This document shows positions 53,099 through 62,035 of a DNA stretch of 64,000 nucleotides, in pieces. The number at the start of each line of letters is the position of its first letter. The stretch's first letter is position 1. The stretch is from Gemmatimonadetes bacterium 13_1_40CM_69_22. Lineage in GTDB: Bacteria > Gemmatimonadota > Gemmatimonadetes > Gemmatimonadales > GWC2-71-9. The notes under the pieces were generated by a model that did no database searches, was not told the DNA's origin, and saw nothing but the letters and a program-made list of their open reading frames with translations. A program made the translations under genes and the position numbers. The DNA is taken from assembly GCA_001917665.1 (NCBI GenBank), contig MNEL01000042.1, forward strand, positions 16,495 through 80,494, given 5' to 3'.

Positions 53099-55405
53099 AT
53101 GGCCATTGCCCACAATCTCGGCTTCCCACCGCTGGGCGCGAATCGCGAGCTGAAGCGCGCCACCGAAGGCTACTGGAGCGGCAAAGTGTCACGCGCGGCG
53201 CTGCTCCAGACCGGCGCAGAGCTGCGGGCCGCGCACTGGCGGCTGCAGCGCGACGCCGGCGTCGATCTCATTCCGTCGAACGACTTCTCGTATTACGACC
53301 GCGTGCTCGACACGTGTGCCATGGTCGGCGCCGTTCCGGCGCGGTACGGCTGGTCGGGCGGCCCGCTCGACCTCGACAGCTACTTCGCGATGGCGCGGGG
53401 TGTGCCGTCGGGGGGGCGCGACGTGACCGCGATGGAGATGACCAAATGGTTCGACACGAACTACCACTACATCGTGCCCGAGTTCGAGCCGGGCCAGACG
53501 TTCCGCCTCGCGTCGACCAAGGTGATCGATGAGTTCAACGAGGCGAAGGCGCTCGGCTTCCACACGAAGCCCGCGCTGATCGGGCCGGTGACGTTTCTCC
53601 TGCTCGGGAAGACCCGGGGGGAGGGGGCGGCGCGGTTCGATCGCCTCGAGCTGCTCGAAGCGCTGCTGCCGGTGTACGGCGACGCGCTGGCGCGGTTGGC
53701 CGCGGCCGGGGCGACCTGGGTCCAGCTCGACGAGCCGTGCCTCGCCCTGGACCGCACCACGGCGGAGCTCGCGGCATATGCCCGGGCCTATCGCTTCCTC
53801 GCCGAGCGCGCACCGCAGCTGCAGCTACTCGTCGCGACATATTTCGCGGGGCTCGACGACAACCTTGCGACGGCGCGGGACCTCCCCGTGGCAGGGCTGC
53901 ACGTCGATCTCGTGCGGGCGAGGGCAGGGCAGCTCGACCAGCTGCTCAAGGCCTGGCCCAAGGGTCGGGTGCTCTCGCTGGGGATGATCGACGGGCGCAA
54001 CATCTGGCGCGCCGATCTCGGCGCGGCGCTCGGGCTGCTCGAGCGCGCGCGCGAGCGGATCGGCGCCGACGACCTCTGGGTGGCGCCCTCGTGCTCGCTG
54101 CTGCACGTCCCGGTCGACCTGGATCTGGAGCGCCGGCTCGACGCGGAGCTCAAAAGCTGGCTCGCGTTCGCCAAGCAGAAGCTGGTCGAGGTGGCCACGC
54201 TGGCGCGGGCGGTGCGCGACGGCCGCGCGGCGGTGGCGGCGGAGCTGGAGGCGAACGCTCGGCTGATCGCCGGCCGGCGCTCGTCGCGGCGGATCCACGA
54301 GCCGGCCGTCAAGCAGCGCGCGGCCGGCGTGAGCGAGAAGGACATGCGGCGCGCCTCGCCGCACGCCGCGCGTCGCAAGCGACAGCTCCGTCTGCCGGTG
54401 TTTCCCACGACGACGATCGGTTCGTTCCCGCAGACGGCCGAAGTGCGGGCGGCGCGAAAGAAGCTCCATGACGGCAAGCTGACGCCGCAGGAGTACGATG
54501 CCTTTATCGCCGACCAGATCGCGCGCACGCTCAAGCTGCAGGAGGAGCTGGGGCTTGACGTGCTGGTGCACGGGGAGTTCGAGCGGAACGACATGGTCGA
54601 GTACTTCGGCGAGCAACTCCAGGGCTTCGCCTTCACGGAGCACGGCTGGGTGCAGTCGTACGGCACGCGATACGTGAAGCCGCCGCTCATCTACGGCGAC
54701 GTGTCGCGCCCCAAACCGATGACTGTGCGCTGGAGCACGTACGCGCAGTCCAGAACGTCGAAGCCGGTGAAGGGGATGCTCACCGGCCCGGTGACCATCC
54801 TGCAGTGGTCGTTCGTGCGCGATGATCAGCCGCGCGCCGAGACCGCGAAGCAGCTGGCGCTCGCAATCCGCGACGAGGTGAAGGACCTCGAGGCCGCGGG
54901 GATCCGCGTGATCCAGATCGACGAACCGGCCCTGCGCGAGGGCCTGCCGCTGCGGCGGGCGGAGTGGCCGGCGTACCTCGACTGGGCGGTGAACGCATTC
55001 CGTCTCGCGACGAGCAGCGTGTCGGACGCGACCCAGATCCACACCCACATGTGCTACAGCGAGTTCAACGACGTTATCCGCGTGATCGAGAAGATGGACG
55101 CCGACGTCATCTCGATCGAGAACGCGCGCTCGGGCTCGGAGCTGCTCGAGGCATTCAAGGAGTACAAGTACCCGAACGAGATCGGTCCGGGGGTCTACGA
55201 CATCCACTCGCCGCGCGTGCCGAGCGCGGCGGAGATCGGGGTGGCCCTGAAGCGGATGCAGGGCGTGCTGAATGACCGCCAGATCTGGGTGAACCCGGAT
55301 TGCGGGCTGAAGACGCGCGGCTGGGAGGAGACGCTCCAGGCGCTACGCAACATGGTGCAGGCGGCGCGGCAGCTGCGGCCGGTCCGGACGGCGGTGGCCG
55401 ACTGA
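53099..55405 (+). CDS. metE: Cobalamin-independent methionine synthase
   Basis: 768 aa; [28 protein letters not shown]..., [62 protein letters not shown]. Confidence 0.97.
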   Translation: MAIAHNLGFPPLGANRELKRATEGYWSGKVSRAALLQTGAELRAAHWRLQRDAGVDLIPSNDFSYYDRVLDTCAMVGAVPARYGWSGGPLDLDSYFAMARGVPSGGRDVTAMEMTKWFDTNYHYIVPEFEPGQTFRLASTKVIDEFNEAKALGFHTKPALIGPVTFLLLGKTRGEGAARFDRLELLEALLPVYGDALARLAAAGATWVQLDEPCLALDRTTAELAAYARAYRFLAERAPQLQLLVATYFAGLDDNLATARDLPVAGLHVDLVRARAGQLDQLLKAWPKGRVLSLGMIDGRNIWRADLGAALGLLERARERIGADDLWVAPSCSLLHVPVDLDLERRLDAELKSWLAFAKQKLVEVATLARAVRDGRAAVAAELEANARLIAGRRSSRRIHEPAVKQRAAGVSEKDMRRASPHAARRKRQLRLPVFPTTTIGSFPQTAEVRAARKKLHDGKLTPQEYDAFIADQIARTLKLQEELGLDVLVHGEFERNDMVEYFGEQLQGFAFTEHGWVQSYGTRYVKPPLIYGDVSRPKPMTVRWSTYAQSRTSKPVKGMLTGPVTILQWSFVRDDQPRAETAKQLALAIRDEVKDLEAAGIRVIQIDEPALREGLPLRRAEWPAYLDWAVNAFRLATSSVSDATQIHTHMCYSEFNDVIRVIEKMDADVISIENARSGSELLEAFKEYKYPNEIGPGVYDIHSPRVPSAAEIGVALKRMQGVLNDRQIWVNPDCGLKTRGWEETLQALRNMVQAARQLRPVRTAVAD

Positions 55406-55429
55406 CCCCGGGCTTGCGCCCGGGGTCAG
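55402..55429. terminator. Perfect 12-bp stem-loop overlapping the metE stop codon
   Basis: CTGACCCCGGGC-TTGC-GCCCGGGGTCAG; no U-run follows. Confidence 0.6.
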
Positions 55430-55465
55430 TTCCCCGGGACTGCAACCGGGGTTAGGTTCCCAGAC

Positions 55466-56083
55466 ATGGATGTCGCTGAGATCCGCATCACGGCCGAGCC
55501 GATCGACAACGCCCGCTGCAAGTTCCTCGTAAGCCTGCCGGTGCACTCGGGCGGCGTGCGGCGGTTTTCGTCGTCCGAGGCGGCGCAGGGCTCGCCGCTC
55601 GCCGAGGCGCTCTTCGCGATCCCGGGTGCCGAGGTGACCGAGGTCATCGTCTCGGGCAACCTCGTCACGGTGGTCAAGCGGAGCGCAGCGCCGTGGCAGG
55701 CGATCGGCAAGTCGGTCGGCGCGGCGATCCGGTCCGTGCTCGCGAGCGGCCACGCGGCTGTCGCGCCGAAGCCCGCGGCGGCGGCCGCGCCGAGCGGCGT
55801 CGACGACGATGCGCTCTACGACCGCGTGGCCGAGCTGTTCGACGCTCAGGTCAACCCGATGGTCGCCCGGCACGGGGGACGGGTGGAGCTGATCGATGTG
55901 CAGGACGCGGTCGTCATGCTCCGGATGGCCGGCGGCTGCCAGGGGTGCGGGATGGCCGACGTGACGCTGCGCCAGGGCATCGAGGCGATGCTCCAGGAAG
56001 CCGTCCCGGAAGTCAAAGGGATCGTCGACATCACTGATCATACGGCGGGCACCAACCCCTACTTCGCCGCCGCTAAAAAGTAA
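55466..56083 (+). CDS. Nfu/NifU-like Fe-S scaffold protein
   Basis: ARCKFLVSLPVHSGGVRRFSSSEAAQGSPLAEALFAIPGAEVTEVIVSGNLVTV (Nfu_N); MVARHGGRVELIDVQDAVVMLRMAGGCQGCGMADVTLRQGIEAML (NifU). Confidence 0.9.
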   Translation: MDVAEIRITAEPIDNARCKFLVSLPVHSGGVRRFSSSEAAQGSPLAEALFAIPGAEVTEVIVSGNLVTVVKRSAAPWQAIGKSVGAAIRSVLASGHAAVAPKPAAAAAPSGVDDDALYDRVAELFDAQVNPMVARHGGRVELIDVQDAVVMLRMAGGCQGCGMADVTLRQGIEAMLQEAVPEVKGIVDITDHTAGTNPYFAAAKK

Positions 56084-56104
56084 GGGCACGGCAATGCCGT
56101 GCCC
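56084..56104. repeat. REP-like hairpin around the annotated start of the next gene
   Basis: GGGCACGGC-AAT-GCCGTGCCC directly after the Nfu TAA. Confidence 0.7.
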
Positions 56105-57362
56105 CCCCAAGCCGCGGCTGCTGCTGCTGCTTCCCACCGCCACCTACCGCGCTACGGCGTTCGTGGAGGCGGCGCGCCGGTTGGATGTCGAGCTCACCGT
56201 CGCATCCGAGCTGCCCAGCACCTTCGAACAGGCCCAACCCGACAGGCTCCTGACGCTCGACTTCTCCGACCCGGAGCGAGCGGCGCAGCAGGCGTACCAG
56301 TTCGCGCGGACGCACCCGATCGCCGGCGTGACCGGCGTGGACGACACCGCCGCGGTCGTCGCCGCGGCGATTGCCGAGCGCCTGGGGCTCAAGGGCAACT
56401 CGGTATCGGCCGCCCTCGCGGCGCGCGACAAGCACATCCAGCGGAGCGAGCTCGCCCGGCGCGGCGTGCCCGTGCCGCGGTTCGAGCGGCACGGGCTCGA
56501 TGAGGACGTGCCGGAGCTGGCCGCGCGCACGCGCTACCCGTGCGTGCTCAAGCCGCTGCGGCTCTCGGCCTCGCGCGGCGTGATTCGCGCCGACGACCCG
56601 TCGGGGTTCGTGGCGGCATTCGCGCGCCTCCAACAGATCCTCGAGCAGCCCGAGGTGGCGGCGTGCGGCGCCTGGACGCGGTACGTCCTGGTCGAAGATT
56701 TCGTCCCGGGGCCCGAGGTGGCGCTCGAGGGTCTCGTGATCGAAGGCCGGATCCATGTGCTCGGGCTGTTCGACAAGCCCGACCCACTCGACGGCCCCTT
56801 CTTCGAGGAGACCATTTACCTCACACCATCGCGCTTCTCGGAGCCGGCCCGGCAGGACATCGTCGGGTGCGGGCAGGCGGCCGTAGCCGCGCTGGGCTTG
56901 TGGGAGGGGCCGATCCACGCCGAGCTGCGCTACAACGCGACGGGGCCGTGGCTGATCGAGCTCGCGGCGCGGCCGATCGGGGGACGATGCAGTGCAGTAC
57001 TCCGGTTTACGGCCGGGGAAGGGGGAAGGGGAAACGCGCTGGCGTCGCTCGAAGAGCTGATCATTCGTCACGCGCTGGGGATGCCGCTTCCCGCGCTCGA
57101 GCGGGAGGAGCGGGCCGCGGGCGTGATGATGATCCCGGTGCCGGGAGCGGGGGTGCTGCGGGACGTGCGGGGGATCGCCGAGGCGCGTGCCGTGCCGCTC
57201 GTCGAGGACGTGGTGATCACGGCGCACCTGGGCCAGGCGCTCGTGCCCTGGCCGGAAGGGTCGCGCTACCCGGGGTTCATCTTTGCGCGGGGGGAGACAC
57301 CAGAAGCGGTCGAGGCGGCGCTGCGCGCCGCGCACCGCCGCCTCGCCTTCGTCATCGGATAG
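56094..57362 (+). CDS. ATP-grasp domain protein (start uncertain)
   Basis: GVTGVDDTAAVVAAAIAERLGLKGNSVSAALAARDKHIQRSELARRGVPVPRF...YPCVLKPLRLSASRGVIRADD...YVLVEDFVPGPEVALEGL...ELAARPIGGRC. Confidence 0.85.
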   Translation: MPCPPKPRLLLLLPTATYRATAFVEAARRLDVELTVASELPSTFEQAQPDRLLTLDFSDPERAAQQAYQFARTHPIAGVTGVDDTAAVVAAAIAERLGLKGNSVSAALAARDKHIQRSELARRGVPVPRFERHGLDEDVPELAARTRYPCVLKPLRLSASRGVIRADDPSGFVAAFARLQQILEQPEVAACGAWTRYVLVEDFVPGPEVALEGLVIEGRIHVLGLFDKPDPLDGPFFEETIYLTPSRFSEPARQDIVGCGQAAVAALGLWEGPIHAELRYNATGPWLIELAARPIGGRCSAVLRFTAGEGGRGNALASLEELIIRHALGMPLPALEREERAAGVMMIPVPGAGVLRDVRGIAEARAVPLVEDVVITAHLGQALVPWPEGSRYPGFIFARGETPEAVEAALRAAHRRLAFVIG

Positions 57363-57385
57363 GGCGCAGCGTGCTGCGCCCCTAC
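57360..57385. repeat. REP-like hairpin beginning in the stop codon
   Basis: TAGGGCGCAGC-GT-GCTGCGCCCCTAC; perfect 9-bp stem. Confidence 0.7.
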
Positions 57386-57386
57386 A

Positions 57387-58208
57387 TCACACCGCCGTCG
57401 CCACGCACTCCAACCAGTTGCGCGGCACGTTGTGGAACCCTGTCTCGTCCATGGCGCGGCGCAGTCCTTCCTGAAGCGCTGTGGCGCCCTCCTCGAGCGG
57501 CACGCCCGGCAGCGCGCCCTCGATGAAGAGGGAGAAGCGCCCGATGTCTTCGATGCTCTCGGGCGTCATCTCGATGCGCACGAGCTCGACGCTCGGCCGC
57601 GAGAAGCCGGCGTGGACGCACAGCTCGGCGTACTCGTCCGCCGTGAGAAACTGGCGTGCGACGGCCGTGGCAGTGTGCTGCACGTCCAGCCCGCGCTCCC
57701 GGAGCACCTGCACCGCCCGCACGACCCAGCGCCGCCAGAAGCCCGACGTCCCCTCGACATAGGCGCCGTTGAAGAACGTCGTGTTGAATGCGAACACGCC
57801 ACCTTGCTTCAGAACTTTGCGAATCTCCCCGATGACCTGGGCCTTGTCCGGCACGAGGTGGATCGCGTTGAGGAAAACCACGGCGTCGGCTGACGAGACG
57901 AGGCGCGAGACCCACTCGGCACTGCCCTGGACGAAGTCGACGACTTTGGAATGAATCGCGGCCCGCGCCTTGGTGAGCGCCGACGGGGACGGATCGATCC
58001 CAATCACCTTCGCGTTGCGAGCGTCACCCAGGCGTTCCAGGATCAGCTTCGTGACCGCCCCCGGCCCGCACCCCAAGTCGACGATCTTGCGGCGCCCGGG
58101 GCAGATCACTCGCTCCACGATCCAGCGGTTGACCTCGGTGAAGAACGGATGCCGCGTGAACGCTTCAAACGAGAAGCGTTCGGACTCATCCACCGTGCGA
58201 CCAGCCAT
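57387..58208 (-). CDS. SAM-dependent methyltransferase
   Basis: RRKIVDLGCGPGAVTKLILERLGDARNAKVIGIDPSPSALTKARAAI...ADAVVFLNAIHLVPDKAQVIGEIRKVLKQGGVFAF. Confidence 0.9.
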   Translation of the reverse strand: MAGRTVDESERFSFEAFTRHPFFTEVNRWIVERVICPGRRKIVDLGCGPGAVTKLILERLGDARNAKVIGIDPSPSALTKARAAIHSKVVDFVQGSAEWVSRLVSSADAVVFLNAIHLVPDKAQVIGEIRKVLKQGGVFAFNTTFFNGAYVEGTSGFWRRWVVRAVQVLRERGLDVQHTATAVARQFLTADEYAELCVHAGFSRPSVELVRIEMTPESIEDIGRFSLFIEGALPGVPLEEGATALQEGLRRAMDETGFHNVPRNWLECVATAV

Positions 58209-58221
58209 GCGACCTCCCGTC

Positions 58222-58887
58222 CTACAGCTTGTGGACCCCGAGCGCGCTCAAGTGTACGTCGAGGTTGTGATTCACGCGATACCCCACGATTCCCCGCGTG
58301 TCGAGTCCCCCCCCAGGGGCGGAGTAGACGTCCTTCCCATTCACCTGGAAGGTGACTTTGCCGCCGCGGACCAAAATGCTCAGCTCGTTCGTCGCCTGGC
58401 CGGCCGAGTCCGCCTTCACGACCGCGTCGTTGTCAGTCCAGTCGGGGGTGACCACGGCGGTCGAGTCGCCCGCGACGCGCCGCTTCACCAGGAACTTCCC
58501 GTCACCGCGGACTAGGAAGTAGGTGTAGCGATTCTGGGCGTCGGCCAGATGGCTGCCGCCGATGAACAAACCGTACGCCTCCGGGTGGCGCGGGTTCTTG
58601 GTCTGCGTGAACGTGGCGACTACGTGGTAGTTGCCCGTGGCCTTATCTCGGTCCCGCCACAGGATGACGGCCGGACCGAGCGTCACGTGCATGCCGTTCC
58701 CCATCGTCGTGATCTTCGCGTCGGCGAGCGGCCGGTTCTTGTCGGTCCTGGCGTGCCAACCGGTGGGGAGTGTGCCGCCTCCCGCGATCTTCATGTCGGG
58801 ATCGCGGTCTTGGGCGGACGCCCTTCCCGCGGGACCCAACCACAGCAGCATGCAGACGGCCGCAGCCGACAACGGGGTAGCACGCAT
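58222..58887 (-). CDS. Secreted hypothetical protein (DUF1080/LamG-like fold possible)
   Basis: Signal peptide; NYHVVATFTQTKNPRHPEAYGLFIGGSHLADAQNRYTYFLVRGDGKFLVKRR...VTFQVNGKDVYSA. Confidence 0.65.
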   Translation of the reverse strand: MRATPLSAAAVCMLLWLGPAGRASAQDRDPDMKIAGGGTLPTGWHARTDKNRPLADAKITTMGNGMHVTLGPAVILWRDRDKATGNYHVVATFTQTKNPRHPEAYGLFIGGSHLADAQNRYTYFLVRGDGKFLVKRRVAGDSTAVVTPDWTDNDAVVKADSAGQATNELSILVRGGKVTFQVNGKDVYSAPGGGLDTRGIVGYRVNHNLDVHLSALGVHKL

Positions 58888-58969
58888 CGGCAACCATGCC
58901 TCGCGCAACGGGAATAGGGCTAGACGGCCCCCGTAATGGTGCTAGTATGCAAATCTAACGAAAATCTAA

Positions 58970-59566
58970 GTGACCCAGCCAAAACGTCTTAGTCAAGAGG
59001 CCGAGCGAACGCTGATTCGGCGCCTGAAGGCGCGGGACGAGCGGGCGCTGGAGGAGCTGTACGACCTCCTGGCGCCGTGGGTGCTGGGCCTCGCCTTCCG
59101 CATCCTGCAGGACGAAGACGAGGCCGAGGAGGTCGTGGCGGACGCGTTCGCGCAAGTGTGGCGTCGTGTCGACAGGCACGATGCGCAGCGCGGCCCCCTG
59201 GTGCCGTGGATTCTCGCGATCGCGCGGAACCGGGCGCTGGATGCGCTGCGACGACGGCGACGGTGGTGGCGCAAGGCCGAACGGTGGGAGCAGGCGCCGT
59301 CCGCTGAGCAGGGTGCCGACGCCGGACCCGCGCCCCACGAGGCGTCGGTGCCGGGCTGGCCCCTGCACCGCGAGGTGCACGCGGCGCTTGCGGCGCTACC
59401 TGAGGAGCAGCGCCGCGTCGTGCTGCTCGCCTACTTCGAAGGGCTGACGCACAGTGAGATTGCCCGGCGGCTGGACCAGCCGCTCGGCACGGTGAAGACG
59501 CGGCTGCGGATCGCCCACCAGAAGCTGAGCGCGGCACTCGACCACTTGAAGGATTGGGCGCGATGA
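58970..59566 (+). CDS. ECF RNA polymerase sigma factor (SigK-like)
   Basis: RRLKARDERALEELYDLLAPWVLGLAFRILQDEDEAEEVVADAFAQVWRRVDR...LPEEQRRVVLLAYFEGLTHSEIARRLDQPLGTVKTRLRIAHQKL. Confidence 0.95.
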   Translation: MTQPKRLSQEAERTLIRRLKARDERALEELYDLLAPWVLGLAFRILQDEDEAEEVVADAFAQVWRRVDRHDAQRGPLVPWILAIARNRALDALRRRRRWWRKAERWEQAPSAEQGADAGPAPHEASVPGWPLHREVHAALAALPEEQRRVVLLAYFEGLTHSEIARRLDQPLGTVKTRLRIAHQKLSAALDHLKDWAR

Positions 59567-60147
59567 CGGACTGGCTGGGCATGGCGGCGCATCCGAGAAG
59601 CCCGCACCCCGAGCTGAAGGCGCGGGTGCTCGGGCGCGCCCTGCAGCGGCCGCGGCGGATCTGGCCGCTCGCGGCGGCGGCGGCGTTCCTGCTGGCCGTC
59701 GGCGGGGGCGGCGGCTACTGGGCCTCCCGCACGATCCACGGGCTGCGCGCGGAGCGCGACACGCTCTCGGCCCGCCTCGCGGCACTCGAGGACACCGTGC
59801 ACAGCTTCATTCACGGGACGGCGACGCGGCTCGTGCAGGTGCCGGTGTCGACCGGAGGCCGGCTCGGGGCCGTCACCATCTTCGCCGACGGCGCGCGCCA
59901 TCGCTGGCTGGTCCGCTGCGACGGCCTCGCCCCGAACGAGCCCGACCAGGCGTATCAGCTGTGGTTCATCACCGACAAAGGGATGAAGACCGCGGCGATC
60001 ATGCCCATGGATCAGGAGCGCCCCATGGTCATGGCGCTCGAGCTGCCCGGGGGTGACGCGCGGGTGATGGGTGCGGCGATGAGCATCGAGTCCCGGGCGG
60101 GCTCGGCCGAGCCCCGCGGCCCGATGGTCTTCCACCTGCTGCTCTAG
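59563..60147 (+). CDS. Anti-sigma factor, RskA-like
   Basis: 4-nt overlap with sigma; one TM; NEPDQAYQLWFITDKGMKTAAIMPMDQERPMVMALELPGGDARVMGAAMSIESRAGSAEPRGPMVF. Confidence 0.85.
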   Translation: MTDWLGMAAHPRSPHPELKARVLGRALQRPRRIWPLAAAAAFLLAVGGGGGYWASRTIHGLRAERDTLSARLAALEDTVHSFIHGTATRLVQVPVSTGGRLGAVTIFADGARHRWLVRCDGLAPNEPDQAYQLWFITDKGMKTAAIMPMDQERPMVMALELPGGDARVMGAAMSIESRAGSAEPRGPMVFHLLL

Positions 60148-60638
60148 ACTTTCTTCTCCGCGAGATCGTGCACCGTCTCGAGCTCGACGATCTTGAGGCG
60201 CCGCTTCCCCAGCGGCAGCGTGATCGCCACCGCCTCGCCCACCTTGCCGCCGAGCAGCGCCTTGCCGAGGGGTGAGGCCATGGAGACGGGCATCTCTGCC
60301 GCGTCGTCGTCGCCCTCGATGAACTCGCCGAGCGTGAGGGCGTAGGTCTCCCGCTTCTTCGTGTCGAGATCCTGCACCGTGACCCGCGAGCCAAAGCCCA
60401 CGCGATCGCGCGGGATGTCGTCCTCCTTCACACTCGAGAGCTTGGAGAGCCGGAGCCGGAGGTGCGACGCCCGCGCCTGAGCGAACTGCTGCCGCTCGAG
60501 CGCCGCCTTGTATTCGGAGTTCTCGCGCAGGTCCCCGTGGGCGCGCGCCTTCTCGATCTCCTTCGGGAGGACGAAGTTGATCTCGTGATTGAGGCGCTCG
60601 ACCTCGGCCTGCAGCTTGTGCTTGAGCTCGTCGATCAT
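60144..60638 (-). CDS. greA: Transcription elongation factor GreA/GreB
   Basis: LNHEINFVLPKEIEKARAHGDLRENSEYKAALERQQFAQAR...VGFGSRVTVQDLDTKKRETYALTLGEFIEGDDDAAEMPVSMASPLGKALLGGKVGEAV. Confidence 0.93.
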   Translation of the reverse strand: MIDELKHKLQAEVERLNHEINFVLPKEIEKARAHGDLRENSEYKAALERQQFAQARASHLRLRLSKLSSVKEDDIPRDRVGFGSRVTVQDLDTKKRETYALTLGEFIEGDDDAAEMPVSMASPLGKALLGGKVGEAVAITLPLGKRRLKIVELETVHDLAEKKV

Positions 60639-60650
60639 ACGAGCACAAAT

Positions 60651-60750
60651 CTAGACGGGTAGACGGGTAGACGGTTAGACGGGTGGCCTCGCGACACCGA
60701 TGGCGTTGCTCTTTCCACCCGTCTAGCCGTCTACCCGTCTCGCCGTCTAG
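60651..60750. repeat. Inverted pair of tandem octamer arrays (TAGACGGG-type) between divergent greA and mrp
   Basis: Left arm CTAGACGGGTAGACGGGTAGACGGTTAGACGGGTGG (60651-60686); right arm CCACCCGTCTAGCCGTCTACCCGTCTCGCCGTCTAG (60715-60750); 3 mismatches over 36 nt. Confidence 0.85.
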
Positions 60751-60759
60751 TATTCTCCC

Positions 60760-61554
60760 GTGCCCCTGAATTTTCGCACCTATCACGACCTGACTGAACC
60801 GGACCGTTCCGGGCTGGCCGAGCAGATCGGCGCGCAGCGGCGCCGGGTCGCCGAGCGTCTGGCGGTTGTGGCCCGGGTCGTGGCGGTCATGAGCGGCAAG
60901 GGGGGGGTGGGTAAGAGCTTCGTAACGGCCCACCTCGCCCGGGCCCTGGCCCGGATGGGGGGCGCGGTGGGCGTGCTCGACGCGGACCTGAACGGCCCGA
61001 CCGTCCCCCAATTGCTCCGCGTCCCCGTTGCCAGTTGCACGTTGCACGACGGCGTCGTCGAGCCTGCCGTGAGCCCGGAGGGGGTCCGCTGCTTCTCGAT
61101 GGGCCTGCTCATCGAGGACGGCCGCCCGCTGGCGTTCCGCGGCCCGGCCGCGGAGAGCTTCGTGTGGCGAGGAGCGCTCGAGGCCACGGCGTTGCGCGAG
61201 CTCCTCGCGGACGTGGCGTGGGGCCCGTTGGACGTCCTGCTCGTCGATCTACCGCCCGGGATGCAGCGATTCACCGAGCTCGCGGAGCTCTTGCCCGAGC
61301 CTCCACCCGTTGTCGCCATCACCATTCCGACCCCGGAGTCCGAGGATGCCGTGCGCCGTGCCTTGCACGCCGCGCGCGACCGTGGCGCACCCTGCCTCGG
61401 CGTCATCGAGAACATGGCCGGCGGGCCGTTCGTGGGCGACGCGGGCGACACGCTGGCGCGGGAGTTCGCAATCCCGCTGCTCGCCCGGCTCCCATTTCAT
61501 CCCAGCGCTCACGAATGGGACAGGATCGCACACAGGGTCGGGGGGTCGGCGTGA
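60760..61554 (+). CDS. mrp: Mrp/ApbC/NBP35-type P-loop ATPase
   Basis: VVAVMSGKGGVGKSFVTAHLARALARMGGAVGVLDADLNGPTVPQLLRV...VLLVDLPPGMQRFTELAEL...GVIENMAGG. Confidence 0.9.
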   Translation: MPLNFRTYHDLTEPDRSGLAEQIGAQRRRVAERLAVVARVVAVMSGKGGVGKSFVTAHLARALARMGGAVGVLDADLNGPTVPQLLRVPVASCTLHDGVVEPAVSPEGVRCFSMGLLIEDGRPLAFRGPAAESFVWRGALEATALRELLADVAWGPLDVLLVDLPPGMQRFTELAELLPEPPPVVAITIPTPESEDAVRRALHAARDRGAPCLGVIENMAGGPFVGDAGDTLAREFAIPLLARLPFHPSAHEWDRIAHRVGGSA

Positions 61555-61557
61555 GAC

Positions 61558-61588
61558 ATTCCGCATTCCGCACTCCGCATTCCGCACT
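61558..61588. repeat. Tandem heptamer repeat (ATTCCGC-type) between mrp and the PCP_red gene
   Basis: ATTCCGC ATTCCGC ACTCCGC ATTCCGC ACT read directly. Confidence 0.75.
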
Positions 61589-62035
61589 ATGAAGTTCCTC
61601 TGCGTCGAGTGCGACCGCCAAATGGCGTTCGAGGAGCGGCAGCTCCCGGGCGACGGCACCCTCGCCGCGGCGTTCCGCTGCCCGCAGTGCGGACGGGTGG
61701 TCGCGATGCTGACGAACCCGATGGAAACCCAGCTCGTCGCGTCGCTCGGCGTGAAGATCGGGGGAGCGACGGTTTCGCCCCAGCCACTGGAAACGATCCG
61801 CGCGGCGGTCGCGACGGGGAAGGACGACGCCTTCGTTGAGGACGGGAAACGGGAAACGGGAGACGCGCCTGCGTGGTCGGCCGAGGCCCAGGAGCGCCTG
61901 GCCCGGGTTCCGGGGTTCGTGCGAGGAATGGTCAAGCGGATCTACGCAGACTACGCGCGGGATCACGGCGTGGCCGAGATCACACCGGCCGTCATGGACA
62001 CGGCGCGGAGCGAGCTGGGACTTGAGGGGATGTGA
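61589..62035 (+). CDS. Zn-ribbon + PCP_red (protochlorophyllide-reductase-like) domain protein
   Basis: MKFLCVECDRQMAFEERQLPGDGTLAAAFRCPQCGRVVAM (two CxxC); WSAEAQERLARVPGFVRGMVKRIYADYARDHGVAEITPAVMDTARSELG (PCP_red). Confidence 0.8.
   Translation: MKFLCVECDRQMAFEERQLPGDGTLAAAFRCPQCGRVVAMLTNPMETQLVASLGVKIGGATVSPQPLETIRAAVATGKDDAFVEDGKRETGDAPAWSAEAQERLARVPGFVRGMVKRIYADYARDHGVAEITPAVMDTARSELGLEGM

Noticed and set aside
60651-60750. CRISPR array
   Set aside because: Repeat units are 8 bp with no spacers and inverted orientation; no cas genes in view.
59431-61047. 538-aa minus-strand ORF covering the anti-sigma, greA and mrp starts
   Set aside because: Frame-shifted/antisense relative to three recognisable genes.
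61558-61588. CRISPR-like or tRNA-like element
   Set aside because: Only a 7-bp tandem repeat without spacers or cloverleaf potential.
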